DNA of 64,000 nt, from NCBI GenBank assembly GCA_034509755.1, contig CM067539.1:26622501-26686500 (forward strand), written 5' to 3'. A model generated the notes under the pieces. The model had not been told where the DNA came from. It saw only the letters and a list, made by a program, of their open reading frames with translations, and did no database searches. The position numbers and the translations under genes were made by a program. This document shows positions 1-13,166 of this stretch, piece after piece. Origin of the DNA: Anisodus tanguticus (Eukaryota > Streptophyta > Magnoliopsida > Solanales > Solanaceae). Position 1 is the stretch's first letter, and every line of letters begins with the position of its first letter.

Positions 1-100
1 ATATGCTTCAAGGTGGCTAAACATTCACTATCTTATTATATTATTTAAGTGTTTAAATATATATTTTTAAAATATTAAGTGTCTAAAAAAATTAAAATCT

Positions 101-292
101 CCCGAATCCCCCTACCCGATCAGACCCGTCCCATCCCCCCAAATTTCGTCCCCTCTTCAGACGGGATGTGGGACGGGAATGGGACCTCTTCCCGTCCCGC
201 CAAGACCCAGTCGTGACCCCTCCCCCCCCCTCCATCCATCCAAATTCCATTCACTCAAGTCCCGCCCCGATAAGGACCACTGGTCACCCCTA
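101..292. repeat. C-rich patch ending like a hAT terminus
   Basis: This C/G-rich patch in an A+T-rich unit holds an inverted motif (ACGGGATGTGGGACGGG near 160, then CCCGTCCCGCC). It ends CCACTGGTCACCCCTA, close to the right end of the hAT element at 30728-34300, which reads CCCACTGGCCACTCCTA. No matching left terminus or duplication was found, so it is best described as hAT-terminus-like. Open frames through it are proline/arginine-rich composition artefacts. Confidence 0.5.
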
Positions 293-702
293 CTCAAAAC
301 TATACTAGTATAAAGTAAATGACTCAATGGATAGGAGACTAAGAGATTTTCTTAGTCGAAGATAGGAGGATAAGAAATAAGTATGAGAAAGTGTAGATGT
401 CCAATCATATAAATAATGCAGTGACATGAAACTTGTAACAATAAGCACGTGGTATTAAGAAAGTCAAATAAGTTAGAACTTTTAGGTCTGGCTTATTAAG
501 AGGCTCTACAACCTCATAAATGTTTTGTCCAATAAATGAAAAATACAAATACTAAAAAAGTCAAATCAATAATTTTAAGGCACAAAAGTAAAAAAAATAT
601 CTAAATTACCCGTGAGAACTGAAGCAAACATATTGACGTAAAACAGTCTGCTTCTAGCCTCCTATTAATGATAGTAATACTATCTAATACTAGCTAAAAT
701 AT

Positions 703-719
703 CCCGTATTGTGCACGGG
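703..719 (-). repeat. Type A hairpin of the array (possible Helitron 3' end)
   Basis: The sequence CCCGTATTGTGCACGGG pairs its outer 5 bases (CCCGT with ACGGG). Read on the minus strand it is followed after 9 bases by CTAGT. Plant Helitrons end with a GC-rich hairpin a few bases before CTRR(T), so this is a plausible 3' terminus. The family assignment is inference because the matching 5' TC end was not found. Confidence 0.5.
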
Positions 720-1520
720 CCCAAACGCAAGTGAAAATATTAAAATTGATGGTTATTTTTGCTTTTGAGTTTTGTATTGATAATATAAAATAATTTTTAT
801 TTAGTTTTATAAAGATATAGATTTTTAGAGTGTAATATTTAAATCATTTAGCTAAGAGGTAAATTATAGGTTCTCCTACATATACAATTACTTACAATTA
901 ATTTAGTAATCTTTTGAGAAACATAATAAAAATATTTTCAACTATTTTTAAAGCAACGGCAAAAACTTAAATATAAATAACTCAAAACTATACTTATATA
1001 CAGTAAATGACTTAACGGATAGAAGAATAAGAGGTAAGTATGAGAAAAGCATAGATGTCCGTTCATATCAATGGTGTAGTGACATGCAATTAGTAATTAT
1101 AGGCACATGGCATCAAGAAAGCCAAAAAAGATAGTACATTTATGTCTGGCTTATTATAGGCGGTTTGGCGTGGCCAATTTTTAGGAGATTGTCCATTTTT
1201 TCAATCAATTTATATTTTTCGCCAAATTCATTTTAAAATTTCCCTTTTCTTTAGTAAAGATCTGACGATATACAATAGATTTCAACGTCGAAATTTTGAG
1301 GTAATGTACGTGTGAATGTCAATTTCAATGTTGGAAATTCAATTTAACGAAATGAAGGTAGCAATGGCGGATTATAAAAAATATCAAGCGTCTACATATT
1401 GCTTAAATGTCAACTTGGTTTGGTGGTCTCCAATTGACTACTTTTAATTACCTCAACCACTAGACCAGAGATCGAACCTTGGTGGAATCTTTCAGAAGAG
1501 ATTATGGGACTATATTAGAG

Positions 1521-3036
1521 ATATGCTTCAAGGTGGCTAAACATTCACTATCTTATTCTATTATTTAAGTGTTTAAATATATTTTTTTAAAATATTAAGT
1601 GTCTAAAAAAATTAAAATCTCCCAAATCCCCCTACCCGATCAGACCTGTCCCATCCCCCCAAATTTCGTCCCCTCTTCAGACGGGATGTGGGACGGGATG
1701 GACCTCTTCCCGTCCCGCCAAGACCCAGTCGTGACCCCTCCCCCCCATCCATCCATCCAAATTCCATTCACTCAAGTCCCGCCCCGATAAGGACCACTGG
1801 TCACCCCTACTCAAAACTATACTAGTATAAAGTAAATGACTCAATGGATAGGAGACTAAGAGATTTTCTTAGTCGAAGATAGGAGGATAAGAAATAAGTA
1901 TGAGAAAGTGTAGATGTCCAATCATATAAATAATGCAGTGGCATGAAACTAGTAACAATAAGCACGTGGTATTAAGAAAGTCAAATAAGTTAGAACTTTT
2001 AGGTCTGGCTTATTAAGAGGCTCTACAACCTCATAAATGTTTTGTCCAATAAATGAAAAATACAAATACTAAAAAAGTCAAATCAACAATTTTAAGGCAC
2101 AAAAGTAAAAAAATATCTAAATTACCCGTGAGAACTGAAGCAAACATATTGACGTAAAACAGTCTGCTTCTAGCCTCCTATTAATGATAGTAATACTATC
2201 TAATACCAGCTAAAATATCCCATATTGTGCACGGACCCAAACGCAAGAAAAAATATTAAAATTGATGGTTATTTTTTCTTTTGAGTTTTGGATTGATAAT
2301 ATAAAATAATTTTTATTTAGTATTATAAAAACATAGATTTTTAGCGTGTAATATTTAAATCATTTAGCTACTAGGTAAATTATAGGTTCTCCTACATATA
2401 CATTTACTTAAAAATAATTTAGTAATCTTTTGAGAACCATAATAAAAATATTTTCAACTATTTTTACAGCTACAACAAAAACTTAAATATAAATAACTCA
2501 AAACTATACTTAAATACAATAAATGACTTAACGGATAGAAGAATAAGGGGTAAGTATGAGAAAAACATAGATGTCCGTTCATATCAATGATGTAGTGGCA
2601 TGCAATTAGTAACTGTAGGCACATGGCATCAAGAAAGCCAAAAAATATAGTACCTTTATGTCTGGCTTATTGTAGGTGGTTTGGCATGGCCAATTTTTAG
2701 GAAAACGTCTGCTTTTCCAATAAATTTGAATTCTCCCCCAATTTGTTTTTTAATTGCCTTTTCTTTAGTAAAGATATGACGATATACAATAGATTTCAAC
2801 GTCAAAATTTAGTGGTAATGTAGGTATGAATGTCAATTTTAGTGTTGGAAATTCAATTTAAAGAAATAAAGATAGCAATAGTGAATTATAAAACATATCA
2901 AGTGTCTGCATATTGCTTAAATGTCAACTTGGCTTGGTGACCTCATTTGACTACTTTTTTTAACCTCAACCACCAGACCAGAGATCGAACCTTGGTGGAA
3001 GCTTTGAAAATAGATAATTGGAATATATTGGAGATA
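1521..3036. repeat. Array unit 2, tandem copy of unit 1
   Basis: The order of blocks is the same as in unit 1. Its hairpin (about 2219-2234) is slightly decayed because the right arm reads CACGGAC instead of CACGGGC. The unit ends where ATATGCGTCAAGATGGC starts a third, more diverged unit. No coding potential was seen. Confidence 0.85.
1611..1809. repeat. C-rich hAT-terminus-like patch, copy 2
   Basis: This is a near-identical copy of the 101-292 patch, carried along by the 1.52-kb unit duplication. It ends CCACTGGTCACCCCTA. Confidence 0.5.
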
Positions 3037-3118
3037 TGCGTCAAGATGGCTAAACATTCACTATCCAATTATTTAAGCGTTTAAATATATATTTTTCAAA
3101 AATTAAGTGTCTAAAAAA

Positions 3119-3307
3119 ATAAAATCTCCCAAATTCCCCTACCCGACCGCACCCATCCCATCCCCCCAAATCCCGTCCCCTCTTCCGGCGGGATGTGGGA
3201 CGGGACATGACCTCTTCCCATCCCGCCTATCCCGACCGCCAAGACCCTGTCCCGACCCCCGTCCACTCAAATTCGTCCCGCCCGACCCAGCCCACTGGTC
3301 ATCCCTA
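3119..3307. repeat. C-rich hAT-terminus-like patch, copy 3
   Basis: A more diverged copy that ends GCCCACTGGTCATCCCTA, directly before the CTCAAAACTATACTAG block of the array. Confidence 0.45.
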
Positions 3308-3678
3308 CTCAAAACTATACTAGTATATAGTAAATGACTCAATGGATATGAGACTTAGAGATTTTTTTAATCGAAGATAGGAGGATAAGAAATGAGTATG
3401 AGAAAAGTGTAGATGTCCAATTATATAAATGATGTAGTGCCATGAAACTAGTAACAATAAGCATGTGGTATTAAGAAAGTCAACTAAGTTAGAACCTTTA
3501 TATCTGGCTTATTATAGGCGGTATGGCATGGCCAATTTTTAGAAAACATCCGTTTTCCCAATCAATTTGAATTTCCCCCCAAAATTAATTTTTTAATTTT
3601 CCCTTTTATTTAATAAAGATTTGACGATATACAATAGATTTCAACGTCGAAATTTTATCGTAATGTAGGTGTGAATGT

Positions 3679-3810
3679 GGACGGGACCTTTTTCCATCCC
3701 GCATATCCCGGCCCGCCAAGACCCTATACTGACCCACCCCCCACCCATCCCCCCAAATCCCGTCCAGTCCCATCCCGTCACGCCCCGACTTGGCCCACTG
3801 GCCACCCCTA
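3679..3810. repeat. C-rich hAT-terminus-like patch, copy 4 (short)
   Basis: A shorter copy with the best terminus, GCCCACTGGCCACCCCTA. It matches the hAT right end at 34283-34300 at all but one position. Confidence 0.5.
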
Positions 3811-6800
3811 CTCAAAACTATACTAGTATATAGAAAATGACTAAATGGATAGGAGACTAAGAGATTTTTTAGTCAAAAATAGGAGGATAAGAAATGAATC
3901 TGAGAAAAGTGTAGATGTCTAATCATATAAATGATGCAGTGGCATGCAACTAGTAACAATTAGCCGGTGGTATTAAGAAAGTCAAATAAGTAAAAACTTT
4001 TATGTCTGGCTTATTAAGAGGGCTCTACAACCTCATATATGTTTTGTCCAATAAATGAAAAATACAAATACTAAAAAAGTCAAATCAACAATTTTAAGGC
4101 ACAAAAGTAAAAAAATATCTAATTTACCAGTGAGAGCTGAAGCAGACATATTGACAAAAAAAATAGTATGCTTCTAACCTCCTATTAATGATAGTAATAC
4201 TATCTAATACCAGCTAAAATATCCCGTATTGTGCACGGGCCCAAACGCAAGTGGAAGTATTAAAATTGATGGTTATTTTTTCTTTTGAGTTTTGGATTGA
4301 TAATATGAAATAATTTTATTTAGTATTATAAAATTATAGATTTTTAGCGTGTAATATTTAAATCATTTATCTACTAGGTTCTCCTACATATACAATTACT
4401 TAAAATTAATTTAGTAATCTTTTGAGAACTGTAATAAAAATATTTTCAACTATTTTTAAAGCTACAACAAAAACTTAAATATAAATAACTCAAAACTATA
4501 CTTATATACATTAAATGACTAAACGGATAGGAGAATAAGTTGTAAGTATGAGAAAAGCATAGATGTCCATTCATATCGATGATGTAGTGACATGCAATTA
4601 GTAACTATAAGCACATGGCATCAAGAAAAAAAGATAGCACATGGCATCTAATACTAGTTAAAAATTCTCGTGTTGTGCACGAGCACAAACGCAAGTGAAA
4701 GCATTAAAATTGATGCTTATTTTTTTCTTTTGAATTTTTAATTGATAATATAAAATTATTTTTATTTATTATTATAAAAATATAAATTTTGAGTGTGTAA
4801 TATTAAAATCATTTAGCTAATAGGTAAATTATAGGTTCTCCTACATATACAATTACTTAAAATTAATTTAGTAATCTTTTGAGAACCATAGTAAAAATAT
4901 TTTCAACTATTTTTAAAGATATTACAAAAACATAAATATAAATAACTCAAATTATACTTGTATACAATAAATGACTTAACGGATAGGAAAATAAGAGATA
5001 AGTATGAAACAATTATATCAAGAAAGCAAAATAAAGCAAAAAAGATAATATCTTTATGTCTGGCTTATTAAGAGAGCTCAACAATATCAATTTTTTTTGT
5101 TCAATAAAAGAAAGACACAAGTACTAAAGCAGTCAAATACAACACTTTTAAGATACAAAAAATTAAAAAATGTCTAAATTATCCTTTAGAGCTGAAGCAG
5201 TCATGTTGGTGAACAACAGTCAGCTTCTAGCCTCTTATTAATAGTAGTAATACTATCTAATACTTGTTAAAAAATCTTGTGATGTGCACGAGAACAAACG
5301 CAAGTGAAAGCATTAAAATTGATGCTTATTTTTTCGGATTTCAATTTTTGATTGATAGAAAATAATATTTATTTAGTATTAAAAAAAAATTGAGTGTGTA
5401 ATATTAAAATCGTTTAGCTAACATTTGCAAATTACAGGTCTCCTACATATACTATTACTTAAAATTAATTTAGTTATATTTTAAGGATAATATTTTTACT
5501 CCATTAATATTTTCAACTATTTTAAAGATACTACAATAGCTTAAATATAAATAACTTTGTTGATATTTATCTAGAATATTAATACGTTGGAAAATGTTTT
5601 TAAAAAATATAAAATATTACAATACTCACTCAAAACTATACTAGTATACATTAAATGACTAAACGAATAGGAGACCAAGAGATTTTTTTAGTCGGAGATA
5701 GAAGAACAAGAGATGAGTATAAGAAAAGTGTAGATGTCCGATCATATTAATGATGCAGTGGAATGCAACTAGTAACAATAAGGACGTGATATTAAGAGAG
5801 CAAAAAGTTAGAAGCTTTATGACTGGCTTATTAAAAAAGACAAATCAACAATTTTAAAGCACAAAAATAAAAAAATATCTAAATTATCCTTGAGGGCTGA
5901 AGCAAACATATTAATGAAAAACAGTCTGCTTCTTACCGCCTATTAATGGTAGTAATACTATCTAATACCAGCTAAAATACCCCATATTGTGCACGGGCCG
6001 AAACGCAAGTAAAAATACTAAAATTTGTTGTTATTTTTTCTTTTGTGTTTTGAATTGATAATATAAAAATAATTATTATTTAGTATTATTAAAATATAAA
6101 TGTTTAGCGTGTAAAATTAAATCATTTATCTAATAGATAAATTATAGGTTCTCCTACATATACAAATAGTTAAAAGTAGTTTAGTAATCGTTTGAGAACC
6201 ATGGTAAAAATATTTCCAACTATTTTTAAAGATATTACAAAAATTTAAATATAAATAACTTAAAATTATACTTGTATACAGTAAATGACTTAACGGATAG
6301 GAGAATAAGTGAAATGTATGAAAAAAGTATAAATGTCCATTCATATCAATGAAATAGTGGCATGCAATTTGTAAGTTGTAACTATAAGCAAATGGCATCA
6401 AGAAAGCCAAAAAAGATAATACCTTTATGTCTGGCTTACTAAGAAAATTTCACAATATCAAAAAAATTTTGTTCAATCAAAGAAAGGTACAAGTACTAAA
6501 GCAGTCAATTACAACACTAAGACACAAAAATTATAAAATATCTTAATTACCCTTGAGAGCTGAAGCAGTCATCTTGGTTTACAACTTGTCTTCTTCTAGC
6601 CTCTTATTAATAGTAGAAATACTATCTAATACTTGCGAAATATTCTCCTGCTGTGCACGAGCACAAACGCAAGTGAAAGCATTAAAATTGATGCTTATTT
6701 TTTTCTTTTGAATTGATAAATATAGAATAATCTTTATTTAGTATTATAAAAATATAAATTTTGAGTGTGTAATATTAAAATCGTTTAGCTAATATTAGAA

Positions 6801-7974
6801 AATTAGAGGCTCTTCTACATATACTATTACTTTAAATTAATTAGATATATTGTGAGAACAATATTTTTACTCTATTAATATTTCCAACTATTTTAAACAT
6901 AATACAAAAACTTAAATATAAATAACTTTGTTGATATTTATCTAGAATATTAATACGTTGAAAAATGTTTCTATCATAGTGTAATACTTATCTTATGTTT
7001 TTAAAATATATAAAATATTACAATATTCACTCAAAATTATAGTATACATTAAATGACTAAATGTATAGGAGACTAAGAGATTTTTTTAGTCGAAGATAGA
7101 AGAATAAGAGATGAGTATGAAAAAAGTGTAGATGTCCAATCATATCAATGATGCACTGGCATGCAACTAGTAATAATAAGCATGTGGTATTAAGAAAGTC
7201 AAATAAGTTAGAACCTTATGGATCCACAATCTCATAACCTGTTTTGTCCAATAAGCAAAAAATACAAATACTAAAGAAGTCAAATCAATAATTTTAATTC
7301 AGAAAAATAAAAAAATACCTAAATTACCCTTGAGAGCTGATGCAGACATGTTGACGAAAAACAGTCTGCTTCTAACCTCCTATAAATGATAGTAATACTA
7401 TCTAATACCAGCTAAAATATCTCGTATTGTGCACGGGCCCAAACGCAAGTGAAAATATTAAAATTGATGGTTATTTTTTCTTTTGAGTTTTGGATTGATA
7501 ATATAAAATAATTTTTATTTAGTATTATAAAAATATAGATTTTTAGCGTGTAATATTTAAATCATTTAGCTAATAGGTAAATTATAGGTTCTCCTACATA
7601 TACAATTACTTAAAATTAATTTAGTAATCTTTTGACAACCATAATAAAAATATTTTCAACTATTTTTAAAGCTACAACAAAAACTTAAATATAAATAACT
7701 CAAAACTATACTTATATCAGTAAATGACTTAACGGATAAAAGAGTAAAAGGTAAATATGAGAAAAGCATAGATGTATGTTCATATCAATGATGTAGTGGC
7801 ATGCAATTAGTTACTATAAGCACATGACATCAAGAAAGCCAAAAAAGATAGTACATTTATGTCTGGTTTTTAAAAATATCTAAATTACCCAATTTAATTT
7901 TTAATTTCTCCTTTTTTTAGTAAAGTTCTGACGATATACAATAGATTTCAACGTCGAAATTTCGTTGTAATATA

Positions 7975-8215
7975 GGTGTGAATGTCAATTTCAGTGTTGG
8001 AAATTCAATTTAAAGAAATGAAGTTAGCAATAGTGAATTATAAAACATATCATGTGTCTACATTTTCCTTAAATGTCAACTTGGCTGGGTGGTCTCCATT
8101 TGACTACTTTTTTTTACTTCAACCACCAGACCAGAGATCGAACCTTGGTGGAAGCTTTGAAAAGAGATTGTTGGACTATATTGGAGATATGCATCAAGAT
8201 GGCTAAACATTCACT
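7975..8215 (+). repeat. SINE-like segment with weak Pol III boxes (recurs four times)
   Basis: The segment recurs near 1310-1530, 2820-3050 and 8805-9000. It contains TGGCTGGGTGGTCTCC, which resembles a tRNA A box, and AGATCGAACCTTGG, which resembles a B box, about 50 bases apart. It has no clear tail or duplication, and the spacing is longer than in most tRNA-derived SINEs. The SINE reading is tentative; what is certain is the repetition. Confidence 0.3.
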
Positions 8216-8284
8216 ATCTTGTTCAATTATTTAAGTGTTTAAATATATATATATATTTTTTAAATTAAGTGTCTAAAAAACAGT

Positions 8285-8559
8285 TAAAATCCCCCTACCC
8301 GACCCGACCCATCCCGTCCCCTCGTCCTGCGGGATGTGGGACGGGATGGGACCTCTTCCCATCCCGCCTATCCCGACCCGCCCAGTCCCGACCCACCACC
8401 ATCCCCCCAAATCCCGTTCCCTCTTCCGGCGGGATGTGGGACGGGATATGACCTCTTCCCGTCCCGCCTATCCCGGCCCACCAAGACCTTGTCCCGAACC
8501 CCCCCCCCCCCCCCACTCAAATCAAGTCCCGCCCCGACCCGGTCCACTGGCGACTCCTA
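8285..8559. repeat. C-rich hAT-terminus-like patch, copy 5 (internally duplicated)
   Basis: The segment with CGGGATGTGGGACGGGAT occurs twice, near 8330 and 8430, and a run of C lies near 8500-8514. The end reads CCACTGGCGACTCCTA. Confidence 0.45.
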
Positions 8560-9064
8560 CTCTAAAGTCTAAACTATACTAGTATACAATAAATGACTCA
8601 ATGGATAGGGGACTAAGAGATTTTTTTTAGTCGAAGATAGAAGGATAAGAAATGAGTATGAGAAAAGTGTAGATGTCCAATAATATAAATAATGTCATGG
8701 CATGAAACTAGTAACAATAAACACGTGATATTAAGAAAGTCAAATAAGTTAGAACCTTTATGTCTGGCTTATTAAGAGGGCTCTACAACCTCATAAATGT
8801 TTTGTAAATGAAGATAGCAATAGTGAATTATAAAACATATCAAGTGTCTACATATTTATTAAATGTCAACATGGCTTTGTGGTCTCCGTTTGACTACTTT
8901 TTTTTTACCTCAACCACCAGACCAGAGATCGAACCTCGGTGGAAGCTTTGAGAAGAGATTATGGGACTATATTAGAGATATGCATCAAGGTGGATAAACA
9001 TTCACTATCTTGTTCAAGTATTTAAATATATATATTTTCTTAAATTAAGTGTCTAAAAAAATTA

Positions 9065-9257
9065 AAATCCCCCAAATCCCCCTATCCGACCCGACCTGAT
9101 CCGTCCCGTCCCCTCTTCCGGTGGAATGTGGGACGGGACAGAACCTCTTCCCATCCCACCTATCTCGGCCCGCCCGCCAAGACCCAATCCCGACCCACCC
9201 CTCGTCCCCCCAAATCACGTCTCATCCCTCCTCTCCCCGACCCACTGACCACCCCTA
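9065..9257. repeat. C-rich hAT-terminus-like patch, copy 6
   Basis: It ends CCCACTGACCACCCCTA before the usual ACTATACTAG block of the array. It is diverged from the other copies. Confidence 0.45.
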
Positions 9258-10733
9258 CTAAAAACTATACTAGTATACAGTAAATGACTAAATGTATAGG
9301 AGAATAAGAGATTTTTTTTAGTCGAAGATAGGAGGACAAGAAATGAGTATGAGAAAAGTGTAGATGTCCAATCATATAAATGATGAAGTGACATGCAATT
9401 AGTAACAATAAGCACGTGGTATTAAGAAAGTCAAATAAGTTAGAACCTTTATGTATGGCTTATTAAGAGGGCTCTACAACCTCATAAATGTTTTATCCAA
9501 TAAATGAAAAATACAAATACTAAAAAAGTCAAATCAACAATTGGTCAAAAAATACCTAAATTACCCGTGAGAGCTGAAGCAGACATATTAACGAAAAATA
9601 GTCTGCTTCTAACCTCCTATTAATGATAGTAATACTATCTATTACCAGCTAAAATATCTCGTATTGTGCAAGGGCCCAAACGCAAGTGAAAATATTAAAA
9701 TTGATGGTTATTTTTTCTTTTGAGTTTTGGATTGATAATATAAAATAATTTTTATTTTATATTATAAAATTATAGATTTTTAGCGTGTAATATTTAAATT
9801 ATTTAGCTAATAGGTAAATTATAGGTTCTCCTACATATACAATTAATTAAAATTAATTTAGTAATCTTTTGAGAACCATAGTAAAAATATTTTCAACTAT
9901 TTTTAAAGCTACAACAAAAACTTAAATATAAATAACTCAAAACTATACTTATATACGGTAAATGACTTAATGGATAGAAGAATAAGAGGTAAGTATGAGA
10001 AAAGCATAGATGTATGTTCATATCAATTTTTTTTGTTCAATAAAAGAAAGATACAAGTACTAAAGCTGTCAAATACAAAACTTTTAAGACACAAAAATTA
10101 AAAAATATCTAAATTACGCTTTAGAGCTGAAGCAATCATGTTGGTTAACAACAGTTTGCTTCCAGCCTCTTATTAATACTAGTAATACTATCTAATACAA
10201 GTTAAAAATTATCGTGCTGCGCACGAGCACAAACGCAAGTGAAAGCATTAAAATTGATGCTTATTTTTTTCTTTTGAATTTTTAATTGATAATATAAATA
10301 ATTTTTATATAGTATTATAAAAATATAAAATTTGAGCTGTGTGTTATTAAAATCGTTTAGCTAATATTTGCAAATTACAGGTTCTCCTAAATATACTATT
10401 ACTTAAAATTAATTTAGTTATATTATGAAAACAATATTTTTACTCTATTAATATTTTGAACTATTTTAAATATACTACAAAAAACTTACATATAAATAAC
10501 TTTATTGATATTTATCTAAAATATTAATATGTTGAAAAAATGTTTTTTTAAAATATTACAATATTCACTCAAAACTATACTAGTATACAGTAAATGACTA
10601 AACGAATAGGAGACCAAGCAATTTTTTTTAGTCGAAGATAGGAGAACAAGAGATGAGTATGAGAAAAGTGTATATGTCCAATCATATTAATGATGCAGTG
10701 GCATGCAACTAGTAACAATAAGCACGTGATATT

Positions 10734-10852
10734 TGTTAATAGTCCACAATCAAATATGAAATGGGAACATCAAGTCCTTATATAGAATTAGACAATCCTC
10801 ACCCTATAAGCTAGCTTTTGGGTTGAGTTAGGCCCAAGATCCATTTTTTACA
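10734..10852 (+). mobile_element. Solo LTR of a TRIM-like retroelement
   Basis: The 119 bp begin TGTTAATAGTCC and end TTTTTTACA. They are flanked by the 5-bp direct repeat ATATT (10729-10733 and 10853-10857). The uninterrupted array sequence elsewhere reads GTGATATTAAGAAAGC, so the insertion point is exact. The sequence is homologous to the LTR at 36239-36358, which sits at the same point of another repeat unit and is followed by a primer-binding site. Solo LTRs normally arise by recombination between the two LTRs of one element. Confidence 0.85.
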
Positions 10853-12403
10853 ATATTAAGAAAGCAAAAAATTAGAAGTTTTATGACTGAATTATTAAGA
10901 GGGCTCCACAATGTCATAACTTTTTCGTCCAATAAACAAAAAATAAAAATACTAAAGAAGTCAAATCAACAATTTTAATGCACAAAAATCAGAAAATATC
11001 TAAATTATCTTTGAGAGCTGAAGCAGACATATTGATGAAAACAGTCTGCTTCGAACCTCCCATTAATGGTAGTAATACTATCTAATATCAGCTAAAATAT
11101 CCCATATTATGCACGGGCTAAAACGCAAGTAAAAATATTAAAATTTATTGTTATTTTTTCTTTTGAGTTTTAAATTGATAATATAAAATAATTTCTATTT
11201 AATATTATAAAAATATATTATTTTAGCGTGTAATATTTAAATCATTTAGCAATTAGGTAAATTATAGGTACTCCTACATATACAATTAGTTAAAATTCAT
11301 TTAGTAATCTTTCTAGAAACATAGTAAAAATATTTTCAACTATTTTTAAAGATATTACAAAACCTTAAATATAAACAACTCAAAACTATACTTGTATACA
11401 TTGATGACTTAACGAATAGGAGAATAAGAGGTAAGTATGAAAAAAGTATAGATGTTCATTCATATTAATAATGCAGTGACATGCAATTAATAACTAGAAG
11501 CATGTGATATCAAGAAAGCCAAAAAAGATAATACATTTATATCTCGCTTATTAAGAGAGCTCCACAATATCAAAAAAAATTGTTCAATAAAGAAAAGATA
11601 CAAGTATTAAAGCAGTCAAATACAACACTTTTAAGATACAAAAATTAAAAAATGTCTAAATTACCCTTTAGAGCTGAAGCAGTCATGTTGGTGAACAACA
11701 ATCAGCTTCTAGCCTCTTATTAATAGTAGTAATACTAATTTAATACTAGTTAAAAATCTCGTGATTTGCACGAGCACAAACGCAAGTGAAAGCATTAAAA
11801 TTGATGCTTATTTTTTTCTTTTGAATTTTTAATTGATAATATAAAATAATCTTTATTTATTATTATAAAAATATAAATTTTGAGTGTGTAATATTAAAAT
11901 CGTTTATCTAATATTTGCAAATTACAGGTTCTCCTACATATACTATTACCTAAATATAAATAACTTTGTTGATAATTATCTAGAATATTAATACGTTGGA
12001 AAATGTTACTTATCTTATGTTTTTTAAAAATATAAAATATTACAATATTCACTCAAAACTATACTAGTATACAGTAAATGACTAAACGGATAGAAGTCCA
12101 ATAAAAAAATTTAATCGAAGATAGGAGAATAAGAGATGAGTATGAAAAACGTGTAGATGTCCAATCATATTAATGATGCAGTGGCATGCAACTTGTAACA
12201 ATTAGCACGTGATATTAAGAAAGAAAAAAATTAAAAGCTTTATGACTAGCTTATTAAGAGGGCTCCACAATATCATAACATTTTTGTCCAATAAACGATA
12301 AATACAAATACTAAAGAAGTCAAATCAATAATTTTAAGGGACAAAAATAAAAAAATATATAAATTAGCATTGAGAGCTGTAGCAAACATATTGACGAAAG
12401 AAC

Positions 12404-13166
12404 GAAGGCTTTGTATGACTGAGTGTCCAATATCATCCTATGAAGGATCTTCTGCCAAATAGTGTGACAGGCTCAACGTCTTTAGGTTTTAGACTTCTTC
12501 CGTTATGATTGGTGCCCAGACAATTCTTGGCGCTTACTTAAGAGTGGTAACAGTTTTCGCACAGTTAGTGGATCTTTCTCCATCGTATGTGCGAACATAC
12601 TTTACACACTTTTAATAATTACACTTAAAAGAACAGATCTTTTTAAGTCGTTTACAAAGTCCAATCTTTAAACGGGAAAGAAGAAGAGATTAAACTTCTG
12701 ATTTTAAAGCGTAAGGAATATAAATTATTTCGTAAAATATTTTCATATTCCTCCTTATTTTTAAGCCATTTTTAATCAGACATGATTTAATCTTTATTCT
12801 TGACAAGGAAGAAAATAACTTATCCCAATTTCGGATTCTGGCCCACTTCAGTCACTTCATCGGACTGAGTGTCCATTTCCTCCTTACCATAAATCAGATC
12901 CTTTGTCTCGGACAGATAGAGGCCTTATGCTGCAAGATAGAACCACATCTTCAGCCTTCTCCTCTTGTCTCAATTGACATCCTCAGCCTCTCGTGAGCGC
13001 TTGTTCCCACCACTCTTGGGAGCGGTGACACCATCAACACGTTGACCTTCGACAGCATCATCATCACTCTCTTCTACCAGAAAACCACAGTCATATCCAG
13101 ATTTGGTCACACAACTTTTGACCGACAACTTTCGAACACTAATACTAATACGATCTTGTCTTAAAT
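12404..13166 (-). mobile_element. Truncated second internal region of copia element 1
   Basis: Near-identical to the internal sequence next to the other LTR (about 17765-18526). The copy is cut at about 12400, where the flank reverts to the array motif AAACATATTGACGAAA. No intact gag frame is visible in either copy. Confidence 0.75.

Larger units (their letters stand above)
1..1520. repeat. Array unit 1 (about 1.52 kb), nearly identical to the next unit
   Basis: This stretch and the following 1.52 kb are the same sequence with scattered substitutions and small indels; both begin ATATGCTTCAAGGTGGC. In order the unit holds a C-rich patch (about 101-292), a block with the palindrome TATACTAGTATA followed by AAATGACT, a hairpin at 703-719, a second AAATGACT block and a segment with tRNA-like promoter boxes (about 1310-1520). 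No open frame resembles a protein. The high identity suggests a recent tandem duplication. I read it as non-coding transposon-derived DNA. Confidence 0.85.
3037..12403. repeat. Diverged tandem array of Helitron-like units
   Basis: The same blocks recur with more divergence and in two flavours about 0.5-0.9 kb apart. Type A carries CCCGTATTGTGCACGGG (for example 4223-4239, 7421-7437); type B carries CTCGTGTTGTGCACGAG (for example 4667-4683, 11758-11774). Other hairpin copies are near 5275, 5981, 6645, 9658, 10212 and 11101. On the minus strand each is followed after about 9 bases by CTAGT, CTGGT or a near variant. Nothing in the stretch encodes a recognisable protein; the short open frames are chance frames in the C-rich patches. 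A solo LTR interrupts it at 10734-10852. The array stops abruptly at the copia junction near 12400. Confidence 0.8.

Noticed and set aside
8285..8582. Overlapping Pro/Arg-rich open frames on both strands (also near 3107, 1599, 30740, 34001)
   Set aside because: They follow the C-rich patches and hAT ends, have mirror-image frames on the opposite strand, start with non-ATG codons in part and match no protein family.
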